27,264 nt of DNA from a virus, in IMG/VR virus record IMGVR_UViG_3300030099_005775, positions 1 through 27,264 of that record; one strand, written 5' to 3'. A program made the translations under genes and the position numbers. Each line of letters starts with the position of its first letter. Position 1 is the stretch's first letter. Positions 6,487 to 13,926 of this stretch are shown here, in pieces. The notes under the pieces were generated by a model, which did no database searches, was not told where the DNA came from, and saw nothing but the letters and a program-made list of their open reading frames with translations.

Positions 6487-7239
6487 TCATCTCCAATCCC
6501 ATATTTTAAATGCGTTATAAGTAATCCCAAATCCAATAACAGGTTCTGTTAAACCTGTCACATTATCATAAGTAACACCTATAAAAGGCCCTACACTAAT
6601 TTGGTTTCGTGGTGGTTTAATCTTAAATGGATTACTTCTTCTACTATTTAACTTTAAACCATCAAATTGTTTTTCAGGTACGATTGCGTACCATTCACCT
6701 TTTACTTCACCTTGTTCTATAAAAGGTTCACCTTGTTTTAAACTACCATCAAATCCTAACTCGGTCTCTGAATCCACAATACTATCATTTACTATCGCGA
6801 CACCAGTTCTACCAAAGACTCTTAGGTAGTCATCTTGTCTACCAAATTCTTTTTCAAATGGAACTACTCCAGCACCACTTGAATGAGATTCTCTATTATC
6901 ATAAATAGAAACCTTTTTAGAAAGTCGTTCCTTAATAGTATCTAATTCTACTTGGAACTCATCCATTTTTTTCTTTAGATTTCTATTTTCAATACCACGA
7001 GTTTTATCATGGTCATGTAAATCTTTTAATAAATCATTATTTTGTTTTACCAAAATCTTAACAGAGTCCTGTAACTCTGTAATCATTACATCTTGTCGTT
7101 CAGAATCTTCTCTCAAAAAATTCATTTCTTCTTGAGCGTAATAATAACGAATCCCCACGATACATAAAATGAAAAGAATGTTTAGGAATCCACCTATCAC
7201 CCACTCTCTTCTTTTTTGTGGCCAATGTTTTAACAACAT
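6487..7239 (-). CDS. Membrane-anchored coiled-coil protein, spanin-like layout
   Basis: 250 residues. A basic N-terminus (KHWPQKRREW) is followed by one membrane helix at about 14-32. Residues 36-110 then form a long heptad-rich coiled coil (QDVMITELQDSVKILVKQNN and on). After a Ser/Gly linker, the C-terminal end has short amphipathic strands (ISVGPFIGVTYDNVTG, VIGFGITYNAFKIW) like a small beta domain that could contact the outer membrane. The inner-membrane anchor plus periplasmic coiled coil is the layout of Rz-type inner-membrane spanins, and small phage proteins of this shape are common in Bacteroidota phages. AGGAG lies 5 bases before the ATG. The lysis role is inference; a structural envelope tether is the alternative. 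Confidence 0.55.
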   Translation of the reverse strand: MLLKHWPQKRREWVIGGFLNILFILCIVGIRYYYAQEEMNFLREDSERQDVMITELQDSVKILVKQNNDLLKDLHDHDKTRGIENRNLKKKMDEFQVELDTIKERLSKKVSIYDNRESHSSGAGVVPFEKEFGRQDDYLRVFGRTGVAIVNDSIVDSETELGFDGSLKQGEPFIEQGEVKGEWYAIVPEKQFDGLKLNSRRSNPFKIKPPRNQISVGPFIGVTYDNVTGLTEPVIGFGITYNAFKIWDWR

Positions 7240-7247
7240 ATGAACTC

Positions 7248-7766
7248 CTATTCTATATTTTGAAGTGCATCCTCAATGGCCTTTTTCAAAGAACCACCTA
7301 ACTCACTCTTACCGAACTCCACATCCTCTTGAATTTGTAAACCTGCAGCAGATACTTGTGTTGTTGTTTCACCAATTCCACGATAACTTCTTTGTACACC
7401 TTCTTTGTTTTGTACTAAGTTTAAAAGTAATCTAACTTCAGTTTTTTGATTTCTACGATTGAACAGACCTGCAATACTAAATGCTTCATTTGGTTTACCG
7501 ATATAAAGTATTTCTACATTCGCAGTATAATCAGCATTATCATCTTCAGTCAATCTATATCGTGTATCTTGAAATTGTTCCTCAAGTAATTGTTTGATAC
7601 CCATAGTAACTCTCTCATCAATCACACCAATCGTTTCATCAACTTTAACAAATTGTGATATTCTTAATGTAGGAAATTCTACATCTTTACCAACAACTGC
7701 TGGTTGTGGTAAGGATTGTGAATATCCAAATCCTATCAATAATAACATCATAATTAGTTTCTTCAT
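7248..7766 (-). CDS. Secreted CsgG/LpoB-fold-like periplasmic protein
   Basis: 172 residues with a signal peptide (MKKLIMMLLLIGFGYS, then Gln). The mature part alternates strands and helices in the order seen in CsgG-type proteins: ERVTMGIKQLLEEQF helix, YTANVEILYIGKP strand, VRLLLNLVQNKEG strand, YRGIGETTTQ strand, and a last helix GGSLKKAIEDALQNI. No lipobox is seen, so it is probably soluble in the periplasm. The larger CsgG-like lipoprotein and an outer-membrane barrel are encoded just upstream, which suggests the three work together. The fold call comes from pattern similarity only. AGGAGA lies 5 bases before the ATG. Confidence 0.5.
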   Translation of the reverse strand: MKKLIMMLLLIGFGYSQSLPQPAVVGKDVEFPTLRISQFVKVDETIGVIDERVTMGIKQLLEEQFQDTRYRLTEDDNADYTANVEILYIGKPNEAFSIAGLFNRRNQKTEVRLLLNLVQNKEGVQRSYRGIGETTTQVSAAGLQIQEDVEFGKSELGGSLKKAIEDALQNIE

Positions 7767-7775
7767 TTTCTTCTC

Positions 7776-8762
7776 CTAAAAGTATGTTCCAAACATTATG
7801 GCATATGTTATTGTTCTTTCACCATAATCGTTCACAACCGTATTGTATCCCATACTGAATCCTAAGTTTACTTTAAATGCCTGACTCAATTGAAAATCAA
7901 AAGAAAGTGTAGGCATAAGTATAATAGGACTCTTCAATAATAAATATTGTTTTCCTGAATTTAATCCTTTATAATATCTTAATAATGTATATGAAACATA
8001 GTTTGTAAGTGTTACTTTACCAAATGGTGTTTCTAATGGCATTCTATTACCATACAATACTGATAGATTACCAAATGCATTTTTACTAACATTTCCATAT
8101 GCAGTTGTTAAAACAATTACTTCAGAATTTCTCTTTACAAGTGATTTTGCATATGAACCTGATAATAACCAATCAGTTCCCTCAAATGTTCTAAAGAAAA
8201 CACCTGAACCACTTATCACTTGATTTTGTTTCTTTGCAAGAAAGTTTATTCCTTGACCATACGATGCATTAAATCTACTGAAGTCATCTGTAAAACTAAA
8301 GTTACCATCGTATCTACTTTTACCATCAAAACTTTCTCTTGTATAAATACTATTAAAAGATGTTACCCAACTACTATCTACGGTTGGTGATGTTTTGATA
8401 CCATAATTAACTTGTCCAACATCATTACTTACATCTTGTTTTGTAAATTGTTCTGTTGCGTTACTTGCCAATACTGATGAAAGTATTTCTTCTGCCACTC
8501 TAACTGCACAAGGAAACAAATCTTCAAAATCATTATAGACTTTTTGAGTCCAATTTTCTAATGTTCCATCTACTATTTGGTCAAAGGTAAAAAATTTAGA
8601 TTTGTTATAATAAGTAACATAAAATCCACCATCCATTGGTTGAAGATTATAATTATCCCTAACGATGGTTTGATTACATGGGTCAATATAACTATAAAGA
8701 AAACCTTGTGCAGAGAGTGCACTAATAGATAATATTAAATATAATACAACTCTCTGCCACAT
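7776..8762 (-). CDS. Outer-membrane beta-barrel protein
   Basis: 328 residues. A signal peptide (about 1-18, ending ISALSA before Gln) is followed by a globular segment with two Cys (PCNQ near 28 and PCAV near 87). From about residue 120 there is a long run of alternating strands rich in Tyr, Phe and Ser (NYGIKTS, SWVTSFNSIYTRE, VSYTLLRYYKG, FKVNLGFSMGYN). The last residue is Phe in YAIMFGTYF, the C-terminal aromatic signature used by the BAM machinery. It lies between two CsgG-fold-like genes, so a joint outer-membrane channel or export device is possible. I cannot name the family. Confidence 0.65.
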   Translation of the reverse strand: MWQRVVLYLILSISALSAQGFLYSYIDPCNQTIVRDNYNLQPMDGGFYVTYYNKSKFFTFDQIVDGTLENWTQKVYNDFEDLFPCAVRVAEEILSSVLASNATEQFTKQDVSNDVGQVNYGIKTSPTVDSSWVTSFNSIYTRESFDGKSRYDGNFSFTDDFSRFNASYGQGINFLAKKQNQVISGSGVFFRTFEGTDWLLSGSYAKSLVKRNSEVIVLTTAYGNVSKNAFGNLSVLYGNRMPLETPFGKVTLTNYVSYTLLRYYKGLNSGKQYLLLKSPIILMPTLSFDFQLSQAFKVNLGFSMGYNTVVNDYGERTITYAIMFGTYF

Positions 8763-8767
8763 TCATA

Positions 8768-9430
8768 CTACCAACCTCTACGGTCAATCGCTTTGATTAC
8801 ATTCACAACCGCAGTTTCCATAGCCTTGTTAGACGCAGAACTTAAAGAACTCTGATTCCATTCCATATTAGGATTCTTTAAAAATCCTTGTCCTATGGTG
8901 GATGCTCTTCCTTGTCCACTACCAACTACATACTGAGTATTCTCATTATTGATTACTTTAACTTGGATACCAACAATAGTTTCGTTTATTGTTTGAACTT
9001 TACCAGCTTTGATATCTTCTTTCAAGTTAACAGCAAAATCATAAATAGTTACATATGCAGTGTATTTGGTTTTTTCTATTTTTGCTTCGTTGGCTTTTAA
9101 ATCATTAATTATAGATAATTGTACATCTCTATCTCCCTCTACGAGATTGAATCTACCAATAAAAGAAATCACATTCGCAAGTTCTTGGTTTAACCCAAAT
9201 GCAACCCTTTTATCACCAAGTTCTGGATATCTTTCTTCAAGTTCTTTATTGAACTTAACATCCAAAATCTTTAGATTATCTACTTTAGTGATTTCTACTT
9301 CATCTAATGATTTTTGTTTTTCGTACTCACCAACATATTGTTCGGTTGATACTGATGCGGCACACCCCATAAATTGTACACCTACACTAAACAAAAACAC
9401 AACAACAAGTAGTTTCCAAAATTTACTCAT
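8768..9430 (-). CDS. CsgG-like lipoprotein
   Basis: 220 residues. The N-terminus is a lipoprotein signal (hydrophobic 7-22, then FMGCAAS with C23 as lipid anchor). The rest follows the CsgG pattern: a nucleotide-binding-like alpha/beta core, GRFNLVEGDRDVQL (114-127 region), strand YTAYVTIYDFAV, VGIQVKVINNENTQYVVGSG, and the C-terminal helix AMETAVVNVIKAIDRRGW. CsgG makes the nine-fold outer-membrane pore for curli secretion and is about 277 residues in E. coli; this one is shorter, so one or both membrane hairpins may be reduced. No curlin-type repeats are seen nearby, so its cargo is unknown. GGAGA lies upstream of the ATG. It is followed by the barrel protein and a second CsgG-like gene. 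Confidence 0.65.
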   Translation of the reverse strand: MSKFWKLLVVVFLFSVGVQFMGCAASVSTEQYVGEYEKQKSLDEVEITKVDNLKILDVKFNKELEERYPELGDKRVAFGLNQELANVISFIGRFNLVEGDRDVQLSIINDLKANEAKIEKTKYTAYVTIYDFAVNLKEDIKAGKVQTINETIVGIQVKVINNENTQYVVGSGQGRASTIGQGFLKNPNMEWNQSSLSSASNKAMETAVVNVIKAIDRRGW

Positions 9431-9439
9431 TATTATCTC

Positions 9440-9820
9440 CTATTTGAAATCTGCTAATGGGTCTTTTAATAGTTTTTCTAAACGAGTTATTTCATCTTGT
9501 AGATTATTAATCTCATTTTCTAACCTAACTATATCTCCATCATAAGATTTTACTTTTGGTGTTTTTAAACCATCTACTTTTTCTCGTAGATATTTAAAAT
9601 CTTCATCATATTTCTCAAATTTTTCTGCTACCATTTCTACATCAGATGCATCAGCAAATCCTAAAACTACTTCTTCTAATGAATCAATACGACCTGTAAA
9701 GGTATACCAACCAGCGATAACGGTAGAAAGAAAAGTAACAATAGCAATAATATTGTTAATTGATACTTTGAATCCTTTTGATTTAACTTCTTCAATAGCT
9801 TGTTCTATATCTTTTGCCAT
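9440..9820 (-). CDS. Single-pass membrane protein with C-terminal coiled coil
   Basis: 126 residues from ATG at 9820, chosen because AAGGAG lies 7 bases upstream; an in-frame ATG at 9850 would overlap the zinc-ribbon gene and lacks a site. A helix of mixed charge (2-18) leads into one membrane segment (about 21-41, IIAIVTFLSTVIAGWYTF). Residues 45-122 are acidic, heptad-rich coiled coil (IVRLENEINNLQDEITRLEK). A similar membrane-plus-coiled-coil layout is common near phage lysis genes and could be a holin or a spanin partner of the protein at 6487-7239. The function is inferred from shape only. Confidence 0.55.
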   Translation of the reverse strand: MAKDIEQAIEEVKSKGFKVSINNIIAIVTFLSTVIAGWYTFTGRIDSLEEVVLGFADASDVEMVAEKFEKYDEDFKYLREKVDGLKTPKVKSYDGDIVRLENEINNLQDEITRLEKLLKDPLADFK

Positions 9821-9827
9821 TTTATTT

Positions 9828-9833
9828 CTCCTT
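9828..9833 (-). promoter_or_regulatory. Ribosome binding site fixing the start at 9820
   Basis: AAGGAG on the minus strand lies 7 bases before ATG at 9820 and overlaps the stop of the zinc-ribbon gene. It rules against the longer start at 9850. Confidence 0.7.
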
Positions 9834-9942
9834 AATATCGTAGTATCCAAATACTACTACATTTTACACATCTTGATAGAAAACTAACATACTCAGTCCA
9901 TTTGGTTCTTTTCCAAGTGTGTTTACATTTTAAACATTTCAT
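9832..9942 (-). CDS. 36-residue zinc-ribbon-like protein
   Basis: The product has two CxxC knuckles: MKCLKCKHTW at the start (C3, C6) and RCVKCSS (C25, C28), spaced like a minimal treble-clef or rubredoxin-type zinc ribbon. Between them are basic and aromatic residues (KRTKWTEYVSF). The reading frame is complete, starts 4 bases after the Cys-rich micro-ORF and ends at the ribosome site of the next gene. Such mini zinc proteins often bind nucleic acid or another protein. The function is unknown. Confidence 0.6.
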   Translation of the reverse strand: MKCLKCKHTWKRTKWTEYVSFLSRCVKCSSIWILRY

Positions 9943-9946
9943 AATG

Positions 9947-9982
9947 TTAACAACAAGTGCAATTACAACAATCACAATTCAT
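9947..9982 (-). CDS. Possible 11-residue Cys-rich peptide
   Basis: The frame encodes MNCDCCNCTCC, six Cys in eleven residues. The ATG is 1 base after the stop of the PorV/PorQ-like gene and the stop is 4 bases before the zinc-ribbon ATG, so it fills the gap exactly. Its ribosome site would have to lie inside the upstream gene (GGAGAT about 8 bases before the ATG). It could be a metal-binding micro-peptide, a leader that couples translation, or chance. Confidence 0.3.
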   Translation of the reverse strand: MNCDCCNCTCC

Positions 9983-9983
9983 T

Positions 9984-10853
9984 TTATATCTCCATGTTTA
10001 TTGTTAATAATAATGTATTCTTTAATGGATGGGTTTTATCACCATTTAGTACACCCACTCCAAACTTCCATTTTTCAAATTTAAAATCAAATCCTAATGA
10101 TGAATAATTCAAATCATGTGTTACATCATTATAATATCCAGCATTTACCCAAAACATATTTTTTAAGTTATAGGAAACACCTTGTCCATGAGTGTGATAT
10201 CCATCATAAAGATTCCATTGATTATAAATATCCCATTTATCTTTTATTGGTATGTGAAAACCAACATTAAATGCAGATGGTTGTTCTATTTCATATCCAT
10301 TTATCTTAGTCATATATCCAAAGTTAGATACACCTAAATCTAAATTAACCATACCATATATTTTATGAAAGTGTAAACCTATATCAAATAACATACCATC
10401 AGTTTTTTCTGTATATAAGTCATGGAATATTGCCTTACCTCTAAATCCAAGTGATACACTATCTACTCTTGAACCTTTATATAGTAAATTAGTTCCCCAA
10501 CCCACACCTAATACTAAAGTACTTGGTGAAAAGTTACCACTTATAATACCACTTTCATCCGCAAACTTCTGTTCACCATAATTAAAATACAATAGTGAGT
10601 AATCAAGTTTACCCTTTTCAACTTCTACATAATTATAACCCATATCATCTACAATGTTACCTAACCATTGTACATTAGTGAAACTAACATTAGTAGTAGT
10701 ATCAAGGTTTAAATTGTTAAGTGCAGGATTTCTAAATGCAAGTGATTGGTTACCCAATATTGTTTCACTTGTAGTAGGTGAAATTGTAAGGACACTATTT
10801 ACTTGTCCAAACAAAGTACCAATCATTAATAATCCTATTAATATATTTTTCAT
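9984..10853 (-). CDS. PorV/PorQ-family outer-membrane protein
   Basis: 289 residues. The signal peptide (MKNILIGLLMIGTLFG, then Gln) is followed by family landmarks: LGNQSLAFRNPALNNL (33-48), the aromatic VQWLGNIVDDMGYNY, ISGNFSPSTLVLGVGWG, VSLGFRGKAIFHDLY, FDIGLHFH and LGVSNFGYM. The protein is mostly beta strand and fits a 14-strand FadL-like barrel. PorV (also called LptO) carries T9SS substrates from the translocon to the attachment complex, and PorQ is its relative in the same system. The T9SS cargo gene lies just upstream with only a 35-residue membrane protein gene between. A carrier role for that cargo is inferred from family and position. Confidence 0.7.
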   Translation of the reverse strand: MKNILIGLLMIGTLFGQVNSVLTISPTTSETILGNQSLAFRNPALNNLNLDTTTNVSFTNVQWLGNIVDDMGYNYVEVEKGKLDYSLLYFNYGEQKFADESGIISGNFSPSTLVLGVGWGTNLLYKGSRVDSVSLGFRGKAIFHDLYTEKTDGMLFDIGLHFHKIYGMVNLDLGVSNFGYMTKINGYEIEQPSAFNVGFHIPIKDKWDIYNQWNLYDGYHTHGQGVSYNLKNMFWVNAGYYNDVTHDLNYSSLGFDFKFEKWKFGVGVLNGDKTHPLKNTLLLTINMEI

Positions 10854-10957
10854 TTTCTGTTCTCCAATTTTTCAGATATCCAAACTATACCCTTTAGAGT
10901 TAAATACCCTAATGGTAGTATTAAAAATAGTAATCCAAAAAATTTTATCGTTTCCAT
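10850..10957 (-). CDS. 35-residue single-pass membrane protein
   Basis: The product begins METIKFFGLLFLILPLGYLT and ends ISEKLENRK. The hydrophobic helix covers about 5-27, with a charged tail. Its ATG shares a base with the stop of the T9SS cargo gene (TAATG) and its stop overlaps the ATG of the PorV/PorQ-like gene (ATGA). This double coupling argues strongly for a real gene made in step with the cargo and the barrel. The function is unknown; a membrane adaptor for either neighbour is a guess. Confidence 0.65.
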   Translation of the reverse strand: METIKFFGLLFLILPLGYLTLKGIVWISEKLENRK

Positions 10958-13824
10958 TATTTTACCACCGTAAATTTATTTGCTTTAATCTTTTTATCTG
11001 TTTCAAGAACAAATATGTAAACACCTGGTTCTAATGTTTGATGATTCTCATATACACTCACTTCAGGTAACCAAACACTTGGTTCATTTGTAAAATCAAA
11101 TGTATGTATACCAGCATCAACCACTTCATCCAACAATGCTCCAATGTATTGTCCATTAGAATTTAATATGTAAAGTTTTACATGTTCCATTTCATCTAAG
11201 AAGAATTGGAATTTGGTGTTTTCTTTAAATGGATTTGGATAGTTATAAGTTATATCATCCTCAAGTGGTTCTCCACCACCGAATGCCCAATACTTATTCC
11301 ATACCATTACCTTACCACTTTCTCTTTTCATATTTAAATCATCACCATTTGGATTACCTGCTGCATATTTACCAACGAATCTAATAGGAGCCTCACTCCA
11401 TTCCTCATCAGGAAACTCTGCTCTGAACATTAACTTTAATGCACTCATTTGTTCAGTAATCCAATAGTTAGTAGGTGAGTTACCTGGTGAATAATCCATA
11501 CCACCAAATCTTACTCGTTGCCATCCTGCTTCAACTTCACCTACATTTACATATGTCATCCAAGGGCCTGGTAAATTACCAGTCTTCATATCAATAAAGG
11601 TTAATTCATTTGTATTGAACTCAACTTCAAATTCAAACCCTGCAATATCAATACCCTCTGTTGGTGTAATCTTTAATGGAACTTCAATCACCTCACCACT
11701 CTGAACTCTTACGGTTGAATCTGGTGGGAATGATAATAATACATCATGGTCTGTCATTATTTTACTTAGACTTCTGTTATTATCACCACCAACAACTATT
11801 CGTGCCCATTCATCAGGTGGATTATTACCCCAACGATAATATGTTGTACCATCTACAACTGGTGTAATTGCAGTTCCATCATTATCAACTTTTAAACCTG
11901 TTAGGTTTAAATCACCTGTAAAGTAATATCCAATATCAGAATCATTTGTAGTTCCAATAATATCAACTTGTTTGTCATTGTCATCAGTATCAAACAAGTA
12001 ATCAGGATTTACATCATTTCCAAATGTAGAACTACCTGCTCCAACTTTAATACTTAATATATCTAATCTGGTCTCAACTTCATTCATTAATGGATTAAAT
12101 CTTACAATACCACCACCATCTGTAGTTAGTTCTGCAGTTTCTTGTGCCAAATCACCATCAACAAAAATACTGAACTCTCCTCTTTGATTTCTTGTGTTTC
12201 CATCATAGTCTTGTTTGTAAGTATAAGTGTCATCATTGTTATTTAAATTATCAATACTTGACCATTGTTGATAAGTTTCACCATTGTAGTGTGTGTAATC
12301 TGTAGCAAACACTCCACTTGTGTATGCCCATAAGAAATAGGCATCATTTAATTGGTATCTATCATCACCATCAACATCACCAATTAAATATCCACTTGGT
12401 GATTCTATCTCAATATTTGTTTCGTTATCAAATTTATTACTTTGGAAATTAAATCCTGCAATCGCATCATTAATATTTGTGATTGCATCTCTATCTAATA
12501 AATAAGTGGTATGGTCACCAACTACATCATCTGCTTCTGGTGGCCAAAACGATACTTTATATCTGTTATTTCTTGGTAAAGATATATTGAAATATCCTTT
12601 ATCATCTGTATATGTCCAATACCAATAAGTTACATCTTTAAATCCTTGATTCTGAATCTTTTGGTCTGATGTTGTTCCTGCATTTTGTTCATAGTATCTC
12701 ATATGTTGATACCCTAATGCATTTTCTCCATACTCATCATAAGTTCCCATAACATCATCGTTTAAAGATTCATCTGTTAAACTTGTTGGATAATTGATAT
12801 CTCTTGGGTTTCTCCAATTAGAAAGATTATCTGGATTAGTTTCATCTACCTCAAAGATAACTTTCATCATAGCATATTTGTTTTGTGAAAAATCTTCACC
12901 ACTATCTTTTGTTCCATCTTTATCGGTATCAATCCATTCACCAATGTATCTTAAGTATCCCTCAAGTTGTACAAGTTTTGGATGTAGTGTAATATCACCA
13001 CGAGCCGCTCCATTGAAAGTTCTTCGTGCCGTATATGAATCACCCCAATTACCATCAATGTAAACTTTATAATCTAAAAGATAATCATCTGAAACATATG
13101 TGTAATATCCTTCTGCTCCATCATATTGAGTCGCAACTCTAAACGCTCTTGGTGCAAAATCATCAACAACATCATTGATTAAAAATTGTAATTTTAAGAT
13201 TTGTTTCTGAACTCCATCACCACCACCAAATGTTTTATCTGGTGTTCCATCTTCGTCATCATCAACTCCATGAGATATTGCAGTTATTCTTAACCAATCG
13301 TATCTATTATCTGAAATAGATTCTTCTACTTGATTACCACTTACTGCAAGTGAATCTTGATATCCTACATTTGCATAATGAACTACTTCAAATGAATAAT
13401 CTGCCTCTGAAGTTGCATCACCCTCTGTCCAACCACTTATGTGTGAACCTTTAATAACCCTTGAATTTCCTTGACTCCATGCATTAATTGATGTTTCACC
13501 ACTCTCCACCCAAGTGATTAAATCATTATCAAATGCTATATCTAATCTGAATGTTGTGATATCTGCACCATTATCATCCAAAGTAACTTCCATCTCCAAT
13601 ACTTTATCTCTCCAAATATCAAAGTTGTTGTTATCTTCGGCTGGTTTAGATACATCTTGTGCCAAGAAATCATCTAAATCTTGTGTAACGGAACCTTTCC
13701 ACCACATTGCTGGTGTAGACCAAGTTCCTAATTGTTTAACCCTTATTATTGGTTCCTGAGTCTGTGCAGACAAAGTACCCAACAAAGTCATGGCTATAAC
13801 CATTGTTTTTATCAAACGAATCAT
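10957..13824 (-). CDS. Large secreted T9SS cargo with cohesin-like, dockerin-like and type A sorting domains
   Basis: 955 residues from ATG at 13824, picked over ATG 13836 because GGAGAAG sits 4-10 bases upstream and the signal peptide then begins MIRLIKTMVIAMTLLGTLSA followed by Gln. Two beta-sandwich segments are suggested: one near 40-200 (LEMEVTLDDNGADITTFRLD) and a clear cohesin-like one at about 693-838 (EVPLKITPTEGIDIAGFEFE, then LTFIDM). Around 475-500, LIGDVDGDDRYQLNDAYFLW matches one dockerin calcium loop. The end (854-955) is a T9SS type A sorting domain: YNYPNPFKENTKF, VKLYILNSNGQ and LEPGVYIFVLETDKK. Such domains send proteins through the outer membrane for surface attachment or release. 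This is striking in a phage. The role is unknown; adhesion or surface masking of infected cells is inference. Confidence 0.85.
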   Translation of the reverse strand: MIRLIKTMVIAMTLLGTLSAQTQEPIIRVKQLGTWSTPAMWWKGSVTQDLDDFLAQDVSKPAEDNNNFDIWRDKVLEMEVTLDDNGADITTFRLDIAFDNDLITWVESGETSINAWSQGNSRVIKGSHISGWTEGDATSEADYSFEVVHYANVGYQDSLAVSGNQVEESISDNRYDWLRITAISHGVDDDEDGTPDKTFGGGDGVQKQILKLQFLINDVVDDFAPRAFRVATQYDGAEGYYTYVSDDYLLDYKVYIDGNWGDSYTARRTFNGAARGDITLHPKLVQLEGYLRYIGEWIDTDKDGTKDSGEDFSQNKYAMMKVIFEVDETNPDNLSNWRNPRDINYPTSLTDESLNDDVMGTYDEYGENALGYQHMRYYEQNAGTTSDQKIQNQGFKDVTYWYWTYTDDKGYFNISLPRNNRYKVSFWPPEADDVVGDHTTYLLDRDAITNINDAIAGFNFQSNKFDNETNIEIESPSGYLIGDVDGDDRYQLNDAYFLWAYTSGVFATDYTHYNGETYQQWSSIDNLNNNDDTYTYKQDYDGNTRNQRGEFSIFVDGDLAQETAELTTDGGGIVRFNPLMNEVETRLDILSIKVGAGSSTFGNDVNPDYLFDTDDNDKQVDIIGTTNDSDIGYYFTGDLNLTGLKVDNDGTAITPVVDGTTYYRWGNNPPDEWARIVVGGDNNRSLSKIMTDHDVLLSFPPDSTVRVQSGEVIEVPLKITPTEGIDIAGFEFEVEFNTNELTFIDMKTGNLPGPWMTYVNVGEVEAGWQRVRFGGMDYSPGNSPTNYWITEQMSALKLMFRAEFPDEEWSEAPIRFVGKYAAGNPNGDDLNMKRESGKVMVWNKYWAFGGGEPLEDDITYNYPNPFKENTKFQFFLDEMEHVKLYILNSNGQYIGALLDEVVDAGIHTFDFTNEPSVWLPEVSVYENHQTLEPGVYIFVLETDKKIKANKFTVVK

Positions 13825-13827
13825 CGT

Positions 13828-13834
13828 CTTCTCC
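13828..13834 (-). promoter_or_regulatory. Ribosome binding site fixing the start at 13824
   Basis: GGAGAAG on the minus strand lies 3 bases before ATG at 13824. It overlaps the alternative ATG at 13836, which therefore is unlikely to be used. Confidence 0.65.
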
Positions 13835-13836
13835 AT

Positions 13837-13926
13837 ATATATTTGTAAACATTTCCCTGAACTATGGGAATATCGTGTGTAGCCTTAATTTAGTTCAATA
13901 ATAAATATAAGAAAGGTGAAAATTAT
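13837..13926 (-). promoter_or_regulatory. Intergenic region with inverted repeat, possible promoter
   Basis: This 90-base gap separates the tail-protein genes from the envelope module. On the minus strand, TTGAAC and GATATT are 18 bases apart, a weak -35/-10 pair. They are followed by an inverted repeat TTCCC/GGGAA (plus 13853-13870, 8-base loop). No T run follows the stem, so it is not a clear terminator. A new transcript for the surface genes may start here. Confidence 0.35.
13853..13870 (-). repeat. Short inverted repeat TTCCC/GGGAA
   Basis: The arms are at 13853-13857 and 13866-13870 with loop TGAACTAT. It lies in the probable 5' leader of the T9SS cargo gene, about 30 bases before the ribosome site, and could be an operator half-site pair or a leader hairpin. 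Confidence 0.35.

Noticed and set aside
9821-9850. Longer start (ATG 9850) for the membrane/coiled-coil gene
   Set aside because: It would run through the ribosome site AAGGAG at 9828-9833 and add a non-hydrophobic extension. ATG 9820 is far better placed.
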